Positions 22,493-34,981 of a stretch of DNA of 64,000 nt are shown here, piece by piece; the first letter of the stretch is position 1, and each line of letters opens with the position of its first letter. Source of the DNA: Tenrec ecaudatus (taxonomy: Eukaryota; Chordata; Mammalia; Afrosoricida; Tenrecidae); contig NW_027459426.1 of assembly GCF_050624435.1 (NCBI RefSeq), forward strand, positions 62,001 to 126,000, written 5' to 3'. Under the pieces are notes generated by a model, which searched no databases, was not told where the DNA came from, and worked only from the letters and a program-made list of their open reading frames with translations. The translations under genes were made by a program, and so were the position numbers.

Positions 22493-23107
22493 TTCCTTTT
22501 TAAAAAAATCATTTTATTGGGAGCTCATAGAATCCTTATGACAATCCATACATACATCCATTATGCCAAGCATATATGTACATTTGTTGCCATCATTCTC
22601 AAAACATTTGCCTTATACTTGAACCCTTAATATCAGCTGCTCATTTTCCCCCTCCTTCCCTACTCCCCCCTCCCTCATAAAACCTTCAAAATTCATAAAT
22701 TATTATTATGTCACATGTTACACTGTCTGACGTCTCCACCTACCCTCTTTTCTGCTGTCAATCCCCCAATGAGGAGGCTTTATGTAGATTCTTGTAATCT
22801 GTTCCCCTTTCTACCCCACATTTCCTCCGCACTCCAGGCATCGCCATTCTCACCACTGGTCCTGAAGGAGTCATCTGTCCTGGATTACCTGTGTTTCCAG
22901 TTGCTATCTGTACCAATGCATATCCTCTGGTCTAGCCAGAATTTTAAGGTAGAATTGGAATCATGATAGTGGGGGGAGGAAGCATTTAAGAACTAGAGGA
23001 AAGTTATATGTTTCATCATTGCTACCCTGCACCCTGACTGGCACATCTCGTCCCCAAAATCCATCATCAAGGGAGTTCCCAGTTGCCTACCGATGGGCTT
23101 TGAGTCT
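22493..23107 (-). mobile_element. L1 3' UTR copy, 5'-truncated
   Basis: Minus-oriented L1 3' end (plus strand ttttattgggagctcatag). Flanked by 15-bp duplications cccatagattttctt (22478-22492) and cccacagattttctt (23108-23122), with one mismatch. Confidence 0.92.
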
Positions 23108-23122
23108 CCCACAGATTTTCTT

Positions 23123-23589
23123 AATTCCAGCAAATGTTAACTTGAGAAAATATTATCCACGAATCAATCTTAAAAATTTTTAAACTGAGCATTGGTATGC
23201 ATCGACCCAAAACTTTCTTTGAACATGTCAATAATATTGATACAACTAAAATATTTTATCTCTAATTTGGAAAATCTTGTTTTGCTGTGGAAACTGTACA
23301 GATGAAAATGTGTGTTTTATTGAAAAAGTGCAATTCGCTGGATTTTTAGGGGAAAACCCCACAATATTTACACATTACTTATTTATTTTATACGTTATAG
23401 TTAAATATACTCATTTTTCCTAGCGAAATATATCAGATTGCCTCTAGACACTGTCAACCAGGTGTTTTTTTGCCAATAACTGTGAATACAAGATAACCCA
23501 CCATCCGTTGTGAATTCACTGCATTAAAATATCCTCAAATGAGAAACAGACTAAAAAGATATAATTAAGCCAATACAAATTTATAATTA
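23123..23589. other. No gene recognised
   Basis: AT-rich unique spacer between two L1 insertions. Confidence 0.5.
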
Positions 23590-23603
23590 GTCAATTGGTT
23601 TTC

Positions 23604-24651
23604 TTTTTATTTGTTAATCATTTTATTAGGGGCTAATACAACTCTTATCACAATCCATACATATATCCATTGTATAAAGCGCATTTTTACATTCCTTGCC
23701 CTCATCCTCAAAACATTTGCTCTCCACTTAAGCCCCTGGCATCAGCTCCTCATTTTTTCCCCTTCCCTACCCACTCTCCCTCTCAGTCAAGAACCCTTGA
23801 TAATTTATAAATTTTTGTCATATCTTATACTGTTTGACGTCTCCCTTCACCCACTTTTTTTTTTGTTGTCCATCCCCCAGGGAGGAAGTTATATGTAGAT
23901 CCCTGTAATCTGTTCTCCCTTTCCACGCCACCTTCCCAGTATTGCCATGCTCACCACTGGTCCTGAGGGGATCATGCATCCTGGATTCCCTGTGTTTCTA
24001 GTTCCTATCTGTACCAAAGTACATCCTCTGGTCTAGCCAGATTTGTAAGGTAGACTTGGGATCATGAGAGTGGGGGAGTGGGGGAGGGGGGTGGGGGGAG
24101 AAGCATTTAGGAACTAGACAGGAAAGTTGTGTTTCATGGTTGCTACACTGCACCCTCATTGGCTTATCTCCTCCCTGAGACCCTTCCATAAGTGGATGCC
24201 AAGTTGCCTACATATGGGCTTAAGGTCCCCACTCCTCACCCCCCTCATTCACAATTACACAGTGTTTTGTTCTTTGATACCTAATATCTCATCCCTTTGA
24301 CAACTCGTGATCACACAAGCTGGTGTGTTTCTTCCATGTGGGCTTTGTTGTTTCTGAAATAGGTGGCTGCTTGTTTACCTTCAAGCCTTTAAGACACCAG
24401 ATGCTATATCTTTCGATAGCTGGGTATCATCAGCTTTCTTCACCACATTTGCTTATGCATCCAATTGTCTTAAGCGACCCTATCGGGGAGAGGAGAATGC
24501 AATGATATGATTTTTTGTTCTCTGATGCCTGATAACTGATTCTTTTGGCACCTTGTGATCACAAAAGCTGGTGTGCTTCTTCCATTTAGGCTTTGTTGCT
24601 TCTGAGCTAGATGCCCACTTGCTTACCTTCAAGTTCCTAAGACCCAAGACT
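23604..24651 (-). mobile_element. L1 3' UTR copy, 5'-truncated
   Basis: Minus-oriented. Flanked by 14-bp duplications gtcaattggttttc (23590-23603) and gtcaattagttttc (24652-24665), with one mismatch. It contains one full 235-bp module and part of a second (24290-24650), so it has the tandem-module arrangement. Confidence 0.92.
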
Positions 24652-24665
24652 GTCAATTAGTTTTC

Positions 24666-25061
24666 ATTAGTTATTATGTTCTGCCACAATGGTATAATGC
24701 CCTCTGAGTACTCATAAATAAAAAATGTGAAGTTTTAAGCAGTTCAAATCTGAAGTGTGAGAAAACATATTTAAAACATAAAGGATAATCAAGGTTGATC
24801 ACTGAAGAATGAAGTTTGCCAAAGAGGTAATTTACTAATGAACACACCTAATCTGATAATAGAGATTAACAGAAAAAGGGTCAGCAAATATTACATTTTC
24901 TAATGGAGCAAATATAGAGAACACAGTGGTAGGCTGTGGGATTTAGTTGTGCTCTGATTTGATGTTAAATATTATCCATTGTCTCTTATTTTCCTTTAGG
25001 CTCCCCATTCTCTTTAGGATGTTATTGCCTGCTACCATTTAAATGAATGCTTGCGCGTGCA

Positions 25062-25063
<2 letters not shown>
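24666..25063. other. No gene recognised
   Basis: Unique AT-rich sequence. Confidence 0.5.
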
Positions 25064-25097
<34 letters not shown>

Positions 25098-25102
25098 TGT
25101 GT
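25064..25102. repeat. (GT)n microsatellite
   Basis: GT dinucleotide run of about 19 units with one GA interruption near the end. Confidence 0.95.
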
Positions 25103-26560
25103 GAACAAAGATGTTCTCGGGGCTCCCAAGCATTAGCTAAGAATGCCTCACTACAGCAATGTAAACCAATCTACCTAGGGTCTAATCTGCCTTCAGCTGT
25201 TGATTTACTAATCATGCTGAAGTAATTACAGGTGATTGTGATTTAACTTGTCTCTACCTTCCCTGCTTTATTCCCCAGGTCACTCACAGGACCCAGGTGA
25301 GGCAGATAATTCAAGGTGCTGAGATTGGGGTGGATCTGGATCTCAGATCAGGGTATGCTGTGTGGAAAGACAGCGGATCATCCGTGCTTGGATGTTTTGT
25401 GTGTCCTAAAGGTAAGAGACCCTGGAACCTGGGGAGGGGGCCCTATCTTAAGGCAGGTACTCTCAGCCGGTAGACATGTAAGACAGGCTCAGGAAGGAAT
25501 ATTCTGGTTTGCCTGTGGAAGTCCCTGGGGTTGAACTCAAAGGTATTAATTTCCAGGCCAGCATCAGAGAGAGCTTGGTCCGCTGTTGTTCTCCTGAGAC
25601 CTCTTCGAGGACTTGTGTCTTCATGAGAGGAGATCCCCAGTGTGCTGTGAGTGACAGTTCCTGGTACTGGACACACAGGTGTCCCTGGAATTGACACCTT
25701 TCCCGCTTGGGGTGAAAATAGAGCTCCTGCTTGAAGTATGTCTTGTGAGCTTAAGACGTTAACTCACAGGAATCTCCAAGAGACATGGACCCAAATATTT
25801 TAGGGTTGCCAGGTCTCTCTATTTAAGGGGGTGTGCAAATTCTTCCTCTGAGTCTTTTTTCCTAGGTCTGAGAGAAAGGCCAAGATCAATTTTCAAAAGT
25901 GGAGTCACAGATTCCAAGGTAAGCACCTTTAATTTGCTACCTCCTCCATCTCTGGTGATGTGAGTGTCCCCTGGGAATGAGGAGAGCAAGGGGGTAAATG
26001 AAAGAATAACCAGTAAGTATTTTGTTTTATTTAACATGGGTTTCACTCTATCCTCCAGGGATAAACCAGGATAAATAGTGATCTACATATTCGTGCGTAA
26101 ATACTATTCAACCCTCAGGCATCTGGCTTACTGGGTACCATCCCTGCATATGTCTAACAGCAGAAAAGACTCCTTGAGGCCAGCACACAGTAGATCAGAG
26201 ATCAGCAAGGGACCTGTGATAGCCCTTGACCATGATGCTATTTGTCATATTTAAACTTTATATAACACTTCTTTGTTTTCCTAAGTTCCTTGAACCAGAT
26301 GCAAATTACTTAAAATTAACTGAAAATGTGTTTGTGATTCTTAGTTTGCCTGCCAACCTACCCAAGTTCTTGTTTGTGTAAAATCTGAGAGAGAAGACAG
26401 CTCCATACACATAATTAGCAACATTAGTTTTTTGATGGATTAGGTTTGGGGTTCTGTTTAGGCTTGTAGTGTGCTTGAATGAGAGTCTGTACTTAAAGAT
26501 TAGCATCTAAATCCTGGGATTAATCAGTGTTCCAGGTTCAAGAACAATTGCCAAGAAATA
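25103..26560. other. No gene recognised
   Basis: Somewhat GC-richer around 25260-25720, with several 60-85 codon frames on both strands but no family similarity. I see no V-gene or exon signature. Confidence 0.5.
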
Positions 26561-27085
26561 GAAATAGGAATCAAGTGTCATGAGTCAGATGTTAGTGGAC
26601 ATGTTAAAGGGTTTTATGTTTTGAAGGTTATGTTTGGAGTTCAGTAGGGGCTAACAGATTGTGTTTGGAGTTTATTAGGGGCTTATGTGTTAAGGTATGA
26701 AGATGTAGATTTATGGTTTAAGGATTCTTGTTTTCTGGGTTGGATTTCTGAATTTGAGGTTTATGGTCATGAAGTTAGGTTTCAGGTTGTAAAATATATT
26801 CAACCTTTGACCTGGTTTTAAACATTGGGATAAATGCATTAGCCTAGGTTAAGAGTGTATTGTGGTAGGATTTGTTAAGCATGTCAAGTTTCTTGTGGGT
26901 GTCAGGGGATGCTCAGGGTGTTAAGAGTTCTGGGTGGTAAGGGGCTTTTTCATGTACTTAGGGGGTCAGTGCATTAGGAGGTTATTAGTGTGTTGTAAGC
27001 ACGCTTAGCATATTAAGGTGTAAGGGTTAATGGTTTCAGATTTGGAGATTTGTAGTTAATGGTTAGAGAGTTCAGTGGAAAAAAT
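26560..27085. repeat. G/T-rich, C-poor degenerate tract
   Basis: The plus strand is strongly biased to G and T for about 500 bp, with recurrent words such as gtgttaag, ttaggggc, ggttaatgg and ttaaggt. There is no exact period by eye. It may be an eroded minisatellite. Confidence 0.6.
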
Positions 27086-27481
27086 TATTTTTGTGTGTTG
27101 AAATGTAGCCTACAACTTTTAAACTATTTATTACCTGTAATATTTATGGTATATTTGAAATCTGTTATGTAAAATATCATTAAATTGTGATGATTAGAGG
27201 AATTAGTATTTCTTCTCTTTGGAAGCCTCTTTTCTTCCTTTAAAAAGCATTCCATTTATGATTGGTCTATCTAGAAAATACTATAGAATTTTTAATACAG
27301 TATTGAAAATGGAACTGTCTGTCCTATTTCTTAAGTGGGGTGGGGTATTTTCTCTTTCCTCTAAGAATGATATTTGCTGGTGCTTTTTTAACTGAATATA
27401 TTAGCATATTGAACTATACCTGCTTCATGTTACAGTTGTAGTTTTTTCCCCCAAACTTTAAAAGCCTTTGATTTTTTAAAT

Positions 27482-28438
27482 TAAATTATTTTATTGGGGG
27501 CTTTTATAGCTGTTTTAATAATCCACACATCAATTTTATCTAGCACATTTGTACATACATTGCCATCATCATTTTCAAAATATTTTATTTTTTCTACTTG
27601 AGCCCTTGGTATCAGCTCATCTTTGTTTCCCTCCCTCCACCACCTTCCCATCATTGTGACCCCTTGATCAATTTTAAATTATTGTTTTCATATCTTACAC
27701 AATCTGCTATTTTCCTTCACCCACTTCCTGTTGTTCATTACCCTGGGGGAGTGTTATGTGATAATCTTTACAATCTGTTCCCCTTTCTCCCCCTTGTGGC
27801 CCCACCTTTCCCCTACCTTCATGGTATCATTACTCCCATTATTGTTATGAGGGGTTTATCTCTCCTGGATTCCATATGTTATGTTGAGGGATCGTATCTG
27901 TACCAGTGTACATGCTCTGGTCTAGCCAAATTTGAAAAGTAGAACTGGGGTCATGATAGTAGGGTGAAGCAAGCTTTAAAGAACTATACGAATGGTATGT
28001 GTTCTGTTGGTGCTTTATTGTACACTGGTTGGCTCATTCTTTCCTTGTGACCCCTCTGTGAGGGGATGTCCAATGTCTAAAGACGTGCTTTGGGTCTCCA
28101 ATCAAACACCCTTTGTTCCCATCTGTATGATTGTTTGGGGTCTTCTAATTCCTCATACCTGATCCCATAGACACCTCATGATCACACAGGCTGGTGTGCT
28201 TCTTCCATGTGGGCGTTGTTGCTTCTCAGATAGATGACCGACTATTTAACTTCAAGCCTTTAAGAGACCAGATGCTATATCTTATAATAGCCAGGCACTA
28301 TCAGCTTTCTTCACTATATTTGCTTATACACCCCTTTTGCCTTAAGCAATCCTGTTGGGAAGATGAGAATCACAGAATAACAGATTATTAAAACAAAGTA
28401 TTCTTGCATTGAGGAAAGACTTGAGTAGAGGCCCAATA
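27482..28438 (-). mobile_element. L1 3' UTR copy, 5'-truncated
   Basis: Minus-oriented L1 3' end (plus strand attttattgggggctttt). Flanked by 17-bp duplications cctttgattttttaaat (27465-27481) and cctttgactttttaaat (28439-28455), with one mismatch. It has a single 235-bp module (about 28160-28370). Confidence 0.92.
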
Positions 28439-28731
28439 CCTTTGACTTTTTAAATGTTCCTACTTTGTTTTCTGTGCCTACTTAGACAATTGACCCTCTT
28501 TTCTGTCAATGGTTCACTATAGTGCTTATTTTCTTATGTAAAATATGCTCTGGGACAAATTTCAATGAATCATGGTACATAATCCTTGTAATATGTTGTC
28601 TGAATCTGTTCCAAATATTTAAAAGAATTTTTCATGTAGATCGATTATCAGTATTGCGCTACAGTTTTCTTGTAGTGTCATTATCTGACATTGGTGTCAA
28701 GGGTATTTACTGGTTTGATACAAAGTATTGA

Positions 28732-28875
28732 TAACCAAGGGATCAACCAGAAAGAAAATGTTTTGAGAATGATGATGGCAATGGATGTACTAATGTGCTT
28801 GACACAATGGATGTATGTTATGGATTGTGTTAAGAGTTGTATGAGCCCTCAATAAAATGATTTTTTTAAAAAGAG
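28732..28875 (+). mobile_element. Very short L1 3' end
   Basis: Plus-oriented, ending gagccctcaataaaatgatt plus a T/A-rich tail. Flanked by the 10-bp repeat aaagtattga (28722-28731 and 28876-28885). Confidence 0.88.
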
Positions 28876-28885
28876 AAAGTATTGA

Positions 28886-29555
28886 AGTATTGGTAAGTGT
28901 TCTCTCACAACCATTGTTATATTTACACTCAATAACTTGAACTTAAACTAACAAACAGTTAAGTGGTGTTTATTCATACCAGCTCAGTACTCTGTATTAA
29001 GCTTTAATCTATGGTCTGATTATGCTAGAAATTTCTCCTGGAATTTTATTTTGATTCAATTGATGATAGCCCTTGTAAGCAACCTAAAATGCATTCAACT
29101 ACCATTGATCCCATGCACTGGTTGGACCCTCTGATCTTCCAGCTGGCTCAGTTTGGAAGACGACATGATTTACATTCCTCTTGCCAGACAGATAGTCACT
29201 AACACCTACGTCATTGTGTGTTGCCCTCACAATAGATCCTCAATTTGGAAAATACTCTGCCATATGACATGCTGTATGGATCTTAGAAAATGTCCTTTAG
29301 CTAACCTCCAGAAGAATGGTATAAGGAGGAGCAGCAATTCCTCAGTAATTTTTGCATCACCTTGGTTTTGCATCACCTTTATTTTATTATATTTTTTAAC
29401 AAAAGAAACCCATTCCTTATTTTTAATAAGCTTATATTCCAGTGAATGTCTCTTGAGCTTTCAGGCATTTGATAACATGGAAATAACTTTTGTAAACATA
29501 GCTAAATATTTAGTAGTTTGTGCATTGCTTGGGTATTGATTAGTAATTTCTGAGG
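28886..29555. other. No gene recognised
   Basis: AT-rich. A 128-codon plus frame at 29153-29539 has no recognisable similarity. Confidence 0.5.
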
Positions 29556-29559
29556 TTCT

Positions 29560-30085
29560 TCTTGTTGATAGTTCTGATTGAGTCCATTCCATCTCACAGG
29601 GACCCTGTGCACAAAGGAATGAAACACTGCCAAGCCCTGCAGCATTCTCACAATTTAGAATGAACCTATTACCTAAGTTACTGTATCAATCCTTTCAGTT
29701 GAGGGGTTCCTATTTTTCACTACCCCTTTACTTTACCAAACAAAATATCCTTCTCCAAGGACTGATCACTTCTTACATGTCCAAAGAATTTCATGTGAAC
29801 TCTCACCTCCTTATCTCTATCTAGCACCCTGACCTTACTTCTGCCAAGACATATTTGTTTGTCCATTTGAAGGCCCCTGCACTACAATTCAAATACACTG
29901 GTTCTTCTTAATTCTTTCTTATTCAATGTCCAACTTGTAAATGCATATGAGGTAATTGGCAATGCCATGGTTTGGGTAAGATGAACCTAGTCTTAAAGTA
30001 ACATCATTGTTTTTCAACACTCTTCAGGGGCCTTGTTAGGCAGATTTATCCAGTATAATGCATCTATTGATCTATTGAATTTATT
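29560..30085 (-). mobile_element. RTE (BovB-type) LINE 3' region
   Basis: The plus strand follows the RTE reverse complement: gaatgaaacactgccaagcc, cttctccaaggactgatcac, agacatatttgtttgtcca, cttattcaatgtccaact, atgccatggtttgggt, and ttttcaacactcttcagggg. It is old, with many indels. Confidence 0.82.
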
Positions 30086-30770
30086 ATCACCTTTTAGTTG
30101 TTTTGTAATTTCCCATAACCTAACAATCTTTCCAGAAGAAGTTAATACTTAGTCGAGCTTAGATTAAGAATACTGAGCAAGGAGGGACCTGGAAGCTCAC
30201 CTTCTCTGAAACCAACCTGTCTCAGAGCCCTGAGCTGGAAGGCTGTCCTTAAGACCTAGAGGAATGATGACACTTAGATTCCAGAAATGCATGATAACTG
30301 GGCACAAGATTGTCTAAAACAAATTGTGGCTTTGTCTATTAGCATGACTTGCAGATCAGTTTTAGAGGGGCCCAACCCCTCACCCTTTATCCTATAACTG
30401 CAACCTCACACCCCTCTGCCTCCAAAAACACCCTGGGGGTTGCAAAAGGGCTGTGCCAATGATGGCCAACTAGTCATTCAGACTAATACTGCCCTCACTA
30501 ATCGAAGCACAGCCTCTTGCCACCACACTCATTTTGTTTTCCTCCCTCCAAGTTCCTGGTTAAGCATGATTCGCAAGCTCCAGGCCTGACACTAGCTAAT
30601 CCAGTCTCCCTAGAAGACCAAGACTATGGATGGGATATCCTAGACCCCAAGGCAATAAGCCCTCTCCCACTTTGTGTTGTTTGTCATCTGTTAACATTAC
30701 TTAGAGAGCTTGAAACCCATGCTCTAGCCCAAGATGACAGAATGGATGAAAGTCATGTCTTTCCTTAATC
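30086..30770. other. No gene recognised
   Basis: Moderate-GC sequence. A region at 30340-30700 looks like it could be part of an LTR or old transposon, but I cannot assign it. Confidence 0.4.
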
Positions 30771-30786
30771 CATCTCATGTACTTTT

Positions 30787-32148
30787 TTAAAAGATAATTT
30801 TATTGGGGACTCATAACAATCTATACTTCAATTGTATCAAGAATATTTGTACATATATTTCCATCATTCATTTCTAAACATTTACTTTCCATTGAGACCT
30901 TGGTATCAGCTCCTTTTATCCCCTCTCTTCCTCTCCCCCCACCCGTCACCCCTTGATAAATATTAAATTATTGTTATTTTTGTATCTTGCACTGACTGCT
31001 ATCTCTCTTCCCCCATGGTTTCTGTGTTTCTCCCCTGGGTGTGTGTGTGTGTGTGATTATGTGTCTATCATTGTGATTGGCTCCCCCTTCCTCCCCTCTC
31101 CTCCCTGCCTTTCGCTTCCCCGACTGGTATTAATACTCCCATTCCTGTTCCTGGATTCGGTATGTTGTGAACTCTTATCTCTTTTCTGTACCTGTGCACA
31201 TGCTCCAGTCTAGCCCACAGGGAAAGGCAGAATTGGAGTCATGATAGTGGGATATGAGGAAGCCTCAAGGAACCTAATAATATTTGTGTTTCATCAGTGC
31301 TATCCTGGTCCCGGGTTGACTCATCCTTTCAGTGTGACCTTTCTGTAAGGGGATGTCCCATTGTTTACAGATAGATGTGGGGTCTCTACTACAACCCTCC
31401 TCATACTCAGCAATATGTTGGGGTTTTTTTTGCTTGCTTGTTTGGGGTCTTATGAAGCCTATTACCCTATCTCTTTGACACCTCATGATCACACAGGATG
31501 GTGTGCTTCTTCCATGTGGGCCCGTTGCTTCTCTACTAGATACCCACTTTTAAACTTCAAGGCTTTAAGGCCTCAGGTGGTATATATTTTGATAGCCAGG
31601 CACTTTTCTCCTTCTTCACCACATTTGCTTATGCACCCATTTTGTCTTCAGTGATCATGCTGGTATGGTGAGCATCAAAGAAGGTCAGGTTGTTAGAACA
31701 AAGTGTTCTTGCATTGAGGGAGGGCTTGGTCAGAGTCCCAAAGTCCATCTACTATCTTAGTGTATTGCCTTATAAATATATGCATGTAGGTCAAGACCTC
31801 TATTTTTCAGAATTAATGTATTTACATATGCACAGACCTATGCTTGTACCACTATCCATAGCTTTGCTTCCTAGATCTTTCTTCTGTTTCCTTTTACCTT
31901 CCTCCTTACCCCACCATCATGCTTGTCCTCCTTCCACCTATTAGTAATTCCTCTCAATTAGATTGCTGTTGCTCCATCTGCTGTCTAAAAGTGGTCATAA
32001 CCCCAGGCTTGCAGAGACCCTCTGAGAGCTAGTCACAAGACCTCACCCTGGGGTTCCCCCGTGCTGCTATCCACCTTGTGCCTACAGTCTAGGTTATTTC
32101 TGCTCCACAGCCAGGCGGAGAGTGACTGCATCAGCCATTACCTTCCTT
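30787..32148 (-). mobile_element. L1 3' UTR copy, 5'-truncated
   Basis: Minus-oriented, about 1.36 kb. Flanked by the 16-bp duplication catctcatgtactttt (30771-30786 and 32149-32164). It reaches farther upstream into the 3' UTR than most copies. The part from 31970 to 32148 is not clearly matched in the full-length L1 and is subfamily-specific or diverged. Confidence 0.9.
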
Positions 32149-32164
32149 CATCTCATGTACTTTT

Positions 32165-32870
32165 AAGCTTCTTCCTTCATTCACCTTTACTCTTAGCATC
32201 GTCTGTCTACCTACACCTTGTCATTCCTTATTGGTAATGTGCTATCTTTCACAAAAGCTTTAACATTGGGCATCCTTAAACACAAGAGCTGTAGAGACTA
32301 GGAAATACACCTCCCTCTGGGCTTGAGTTCTTGTTAAGGTTGTCTCTGCCTTAGCCAAGTCCCCTCTAGTATGTCCTGCTTATTTCCTTTTATCTCTTGT
32401 TTTCCATCTCTAAAACAGCTTTCACTGGTTGTGACCCTCTACTGTGGTACCACATTCTATTACTATGGGCTTCTAAATGTGCTCTACCTACCATACACAT
32501 TTGTTCACACACTGTCAATATTATACAGTTTCCATGGGATACAAGGAGCTTGAAGCAGGATGAACTTTGATGAAAAACTCAGAATCTGTTGGAATGTCAC
32601 AGTAAGAGAAACATTTGCATTGGAATCAACAAATAAAAGTATAGGAATTAGTTGGATGAGATAGTGGGAAAGAAAGAAACATGAACAAGTGTGTGACTAC
32701 TACTTAAAATACATATAAATAATTTCTGATTCTTTAGTTAAACGATCATTAAAATATTGGGGGAATTTTCTTTAAAAATCTTTCCAAGTTCTGGAAAGCA
32801 AGGGATTGTTTGTGTTATATTCAGATAATGAAGTATAAAGATAAACTAAACATAAATGTTAAGAAATAAT
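32165..32870. other. No gene recognised
   Basis: Unique AT-rich sequence. No repeat or exon is identified. Confidence 0.5.
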
Positions 32871-32871
32871 T

Positions 32872-33190
32872 CTAAAAGGGCAATGGATTATAAAGATCTA
32901 CATATAACCTCCTCCCTGGGAGATGGACAACAGAAAAGTGGGAGAAGGGAGACATCAGATAGTGTAAGATATGACAAAATAATTATAATTTATAAATTAT
33001 CAAGATTTCTTTAGGGAGGGAGGAGGTGGGAAGGAGGGGGAAAATTGAAGAACTGATGCGAAGGGCTCAAGTAGAAAGCAAATGTTTTGAGAATTATGAT
33101 GGCAACACATGTAAAAATGTGCTTGACAAATGGATGTATGTATGGATTTTGAGAATTGTATGAGCCCCCAATAAAATGGTTTTTAAAAAG
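32872..33190 (+). mobile_element. L1 3' end, 5'-truncated
   Basis: Plus-oriented 3' UTR end (agatctacatataacctcct to gagcccccaataaaatgg). Flanked by the 10-bp repeat agaaataatt (32862-32871 and 33191-33200). Confidence 0.87.
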
Positions 33191-33200
33191 AGAAATAATT

Positions 33201-34938
33201 GTTACTAGAAACAGTCCACAATAAATAACAACAGCAACAAAACTATTGATCACATATCATACTTTTCTAAATTGCTTTTTAAGTACAATACTGGTGTTTT
33301 AATGGCACAAAAACAATTGACACAGTGAGTTCATTGACTTGGACTGAAATAATATGCTGTGCCTGAAAAATCACCTAAGGTGATATCAAATTCATCTGTG
33401 TGGTTTAATGCTGTAGGTCAACCTTTAACAATATAGATCAATCCTCAACATAAGCATTAAATTCCCAAGTCTATATAGGACTTCAGATTCACTGTTTTCA
33501 TTTTGGGAAGACCTGGAATGAATTCATCCTCTGAGATGAAGAAATATCTCCTGTCTGACATGAATGCCAACAAAGGAGGCTGAAGAAAACAGAGTACCCT
33601 CAATTTAGAGTGGGTCCTGTATTTAATGCAAACACTCAGATTGGAGCATTATTTTGAGGCCACAAGGAACCACTTAGGGTAAGAAGTGTAGGCCAAAAAA
33701 CTGACATGCCCTAATCAACATTATCTACTGCTAAGTTTCAGGTCACAGATTTGCCAGAGAGAAATACCGTCCAGTTGAGGGAGCTAAAACCTGGGAATAC
33801 TATCTTTCACGTTTATGCACGACCAGGAAAGCTATCAACATTTGGCTGGTGTGTGAACCAAATTCATTCAACCAACTCCAAACTTTCTAGAATTCTGCTT
33901 CTTGTGTGTAAAGAATGCATTAATTTGACTTCAAGAAGCTTGAGCTACAAAATGGTATTAAAGATGCCTAGGGTATTTTCATTATCCAGGTAAAGGTTAG
34001 ATAGGACTTGTGGGGAACACTATGTCCAATAGCTGAGGGTTGTCTATAATGTAAGAGCATGGCAGGGTAGGGGAACAAAGACAGGGCTTCATAAAGCTTC
34101 GTGATAGCTATTGCTATCAAATGGATATATGGTTTAATCCACTGGATTACTGGAATGATTTTCCTTCTATGACTTGGTACTGGTTATGTAAGGCGTCAAC
34201 CTCCTAGTTTGGGACTTGGTCCATTGGGATGGGCAAGAGAACTTCCTGAGTAGAGTCTGGATATAAAGCTCTACCAGAGGACATGGATTATCTGTTTGTC
34301 TAGTGTCAGCATTTCTTCAGCCCTACAGTCTTCTTTATTCACTTCATTCAGTCAAACATTTTCTATAGATTTCTGAAAATGGGAGCTTGAGCTCTTTCAC
34401 GGTTTAGAAATGTAATCGTATAAGGGCTTCATTAACAGAATGAATCTGATGGCAATGTATCCAGTTGGTCAATATGTGGGAATTATTTTTTTATGGATGG
34501 TGATACTTAGGTTGGTAGACGCACTCCTCATTCCTAATGACACTTTGCACAACAGAAGGAAATCCTGCCTTGTCTTTCACTATCTCCACAATGCCTGACA
34601 TAATTAGCCCCTGTATTGTTAAACTACACTCTATTGTTAAAATACAGCCATTGAAGATGGTTCTATTTTTTGTTAAACTTAAACAAAAAACCATGTTCTT
34701 TTCTCTGGACTATTCCATTCCTGTAATATGTCCCATGTATGAGGGAATAATACCTCAACATCTTTGATTTTAATGACATTTTTCCTGAACTTCTTCTAAG
34801 AGACAAAAATACAAACTCACTGTGATAGAAAGGACTGAAAGTCATTACAGCCTAAAAGGAGAGGGTAGAGCTGTCCCCATGGGTTTCTTACACTGGAACT
34901 ATGTGTGGGAATAGAAAGTCTTATTTTTCTCCAGTGAA
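33201..34938. other. No gene recognised
   Basis: Unique AT-rich sequence. An 80-codon frame at 33751-33993 and shorter ones show no family similarity. Confidence 0.5.
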
Positions 34939-34949
34939 GTGGCTGGAAG

Positions 34950-34953
<4 letters not shown>

Positions 34954-34981
<28 letters not shown>

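Noticed and set aside
25260-25720. Possible additional IGHV gene
   Set aside because: No FR3/YYC motif, heptamer-nonamer pair or leader was found on either strand.
29153-29539. 128-codon plus-strand open frame
   Set aside because: Hydrophobic but without family resemblance; AT-rich chance frame next to an RTE fragment.
30340-30700. Possible solo LTR
   Set aside because: No TG...CA ends with a short target duplication could be located, so it is left unassigned.
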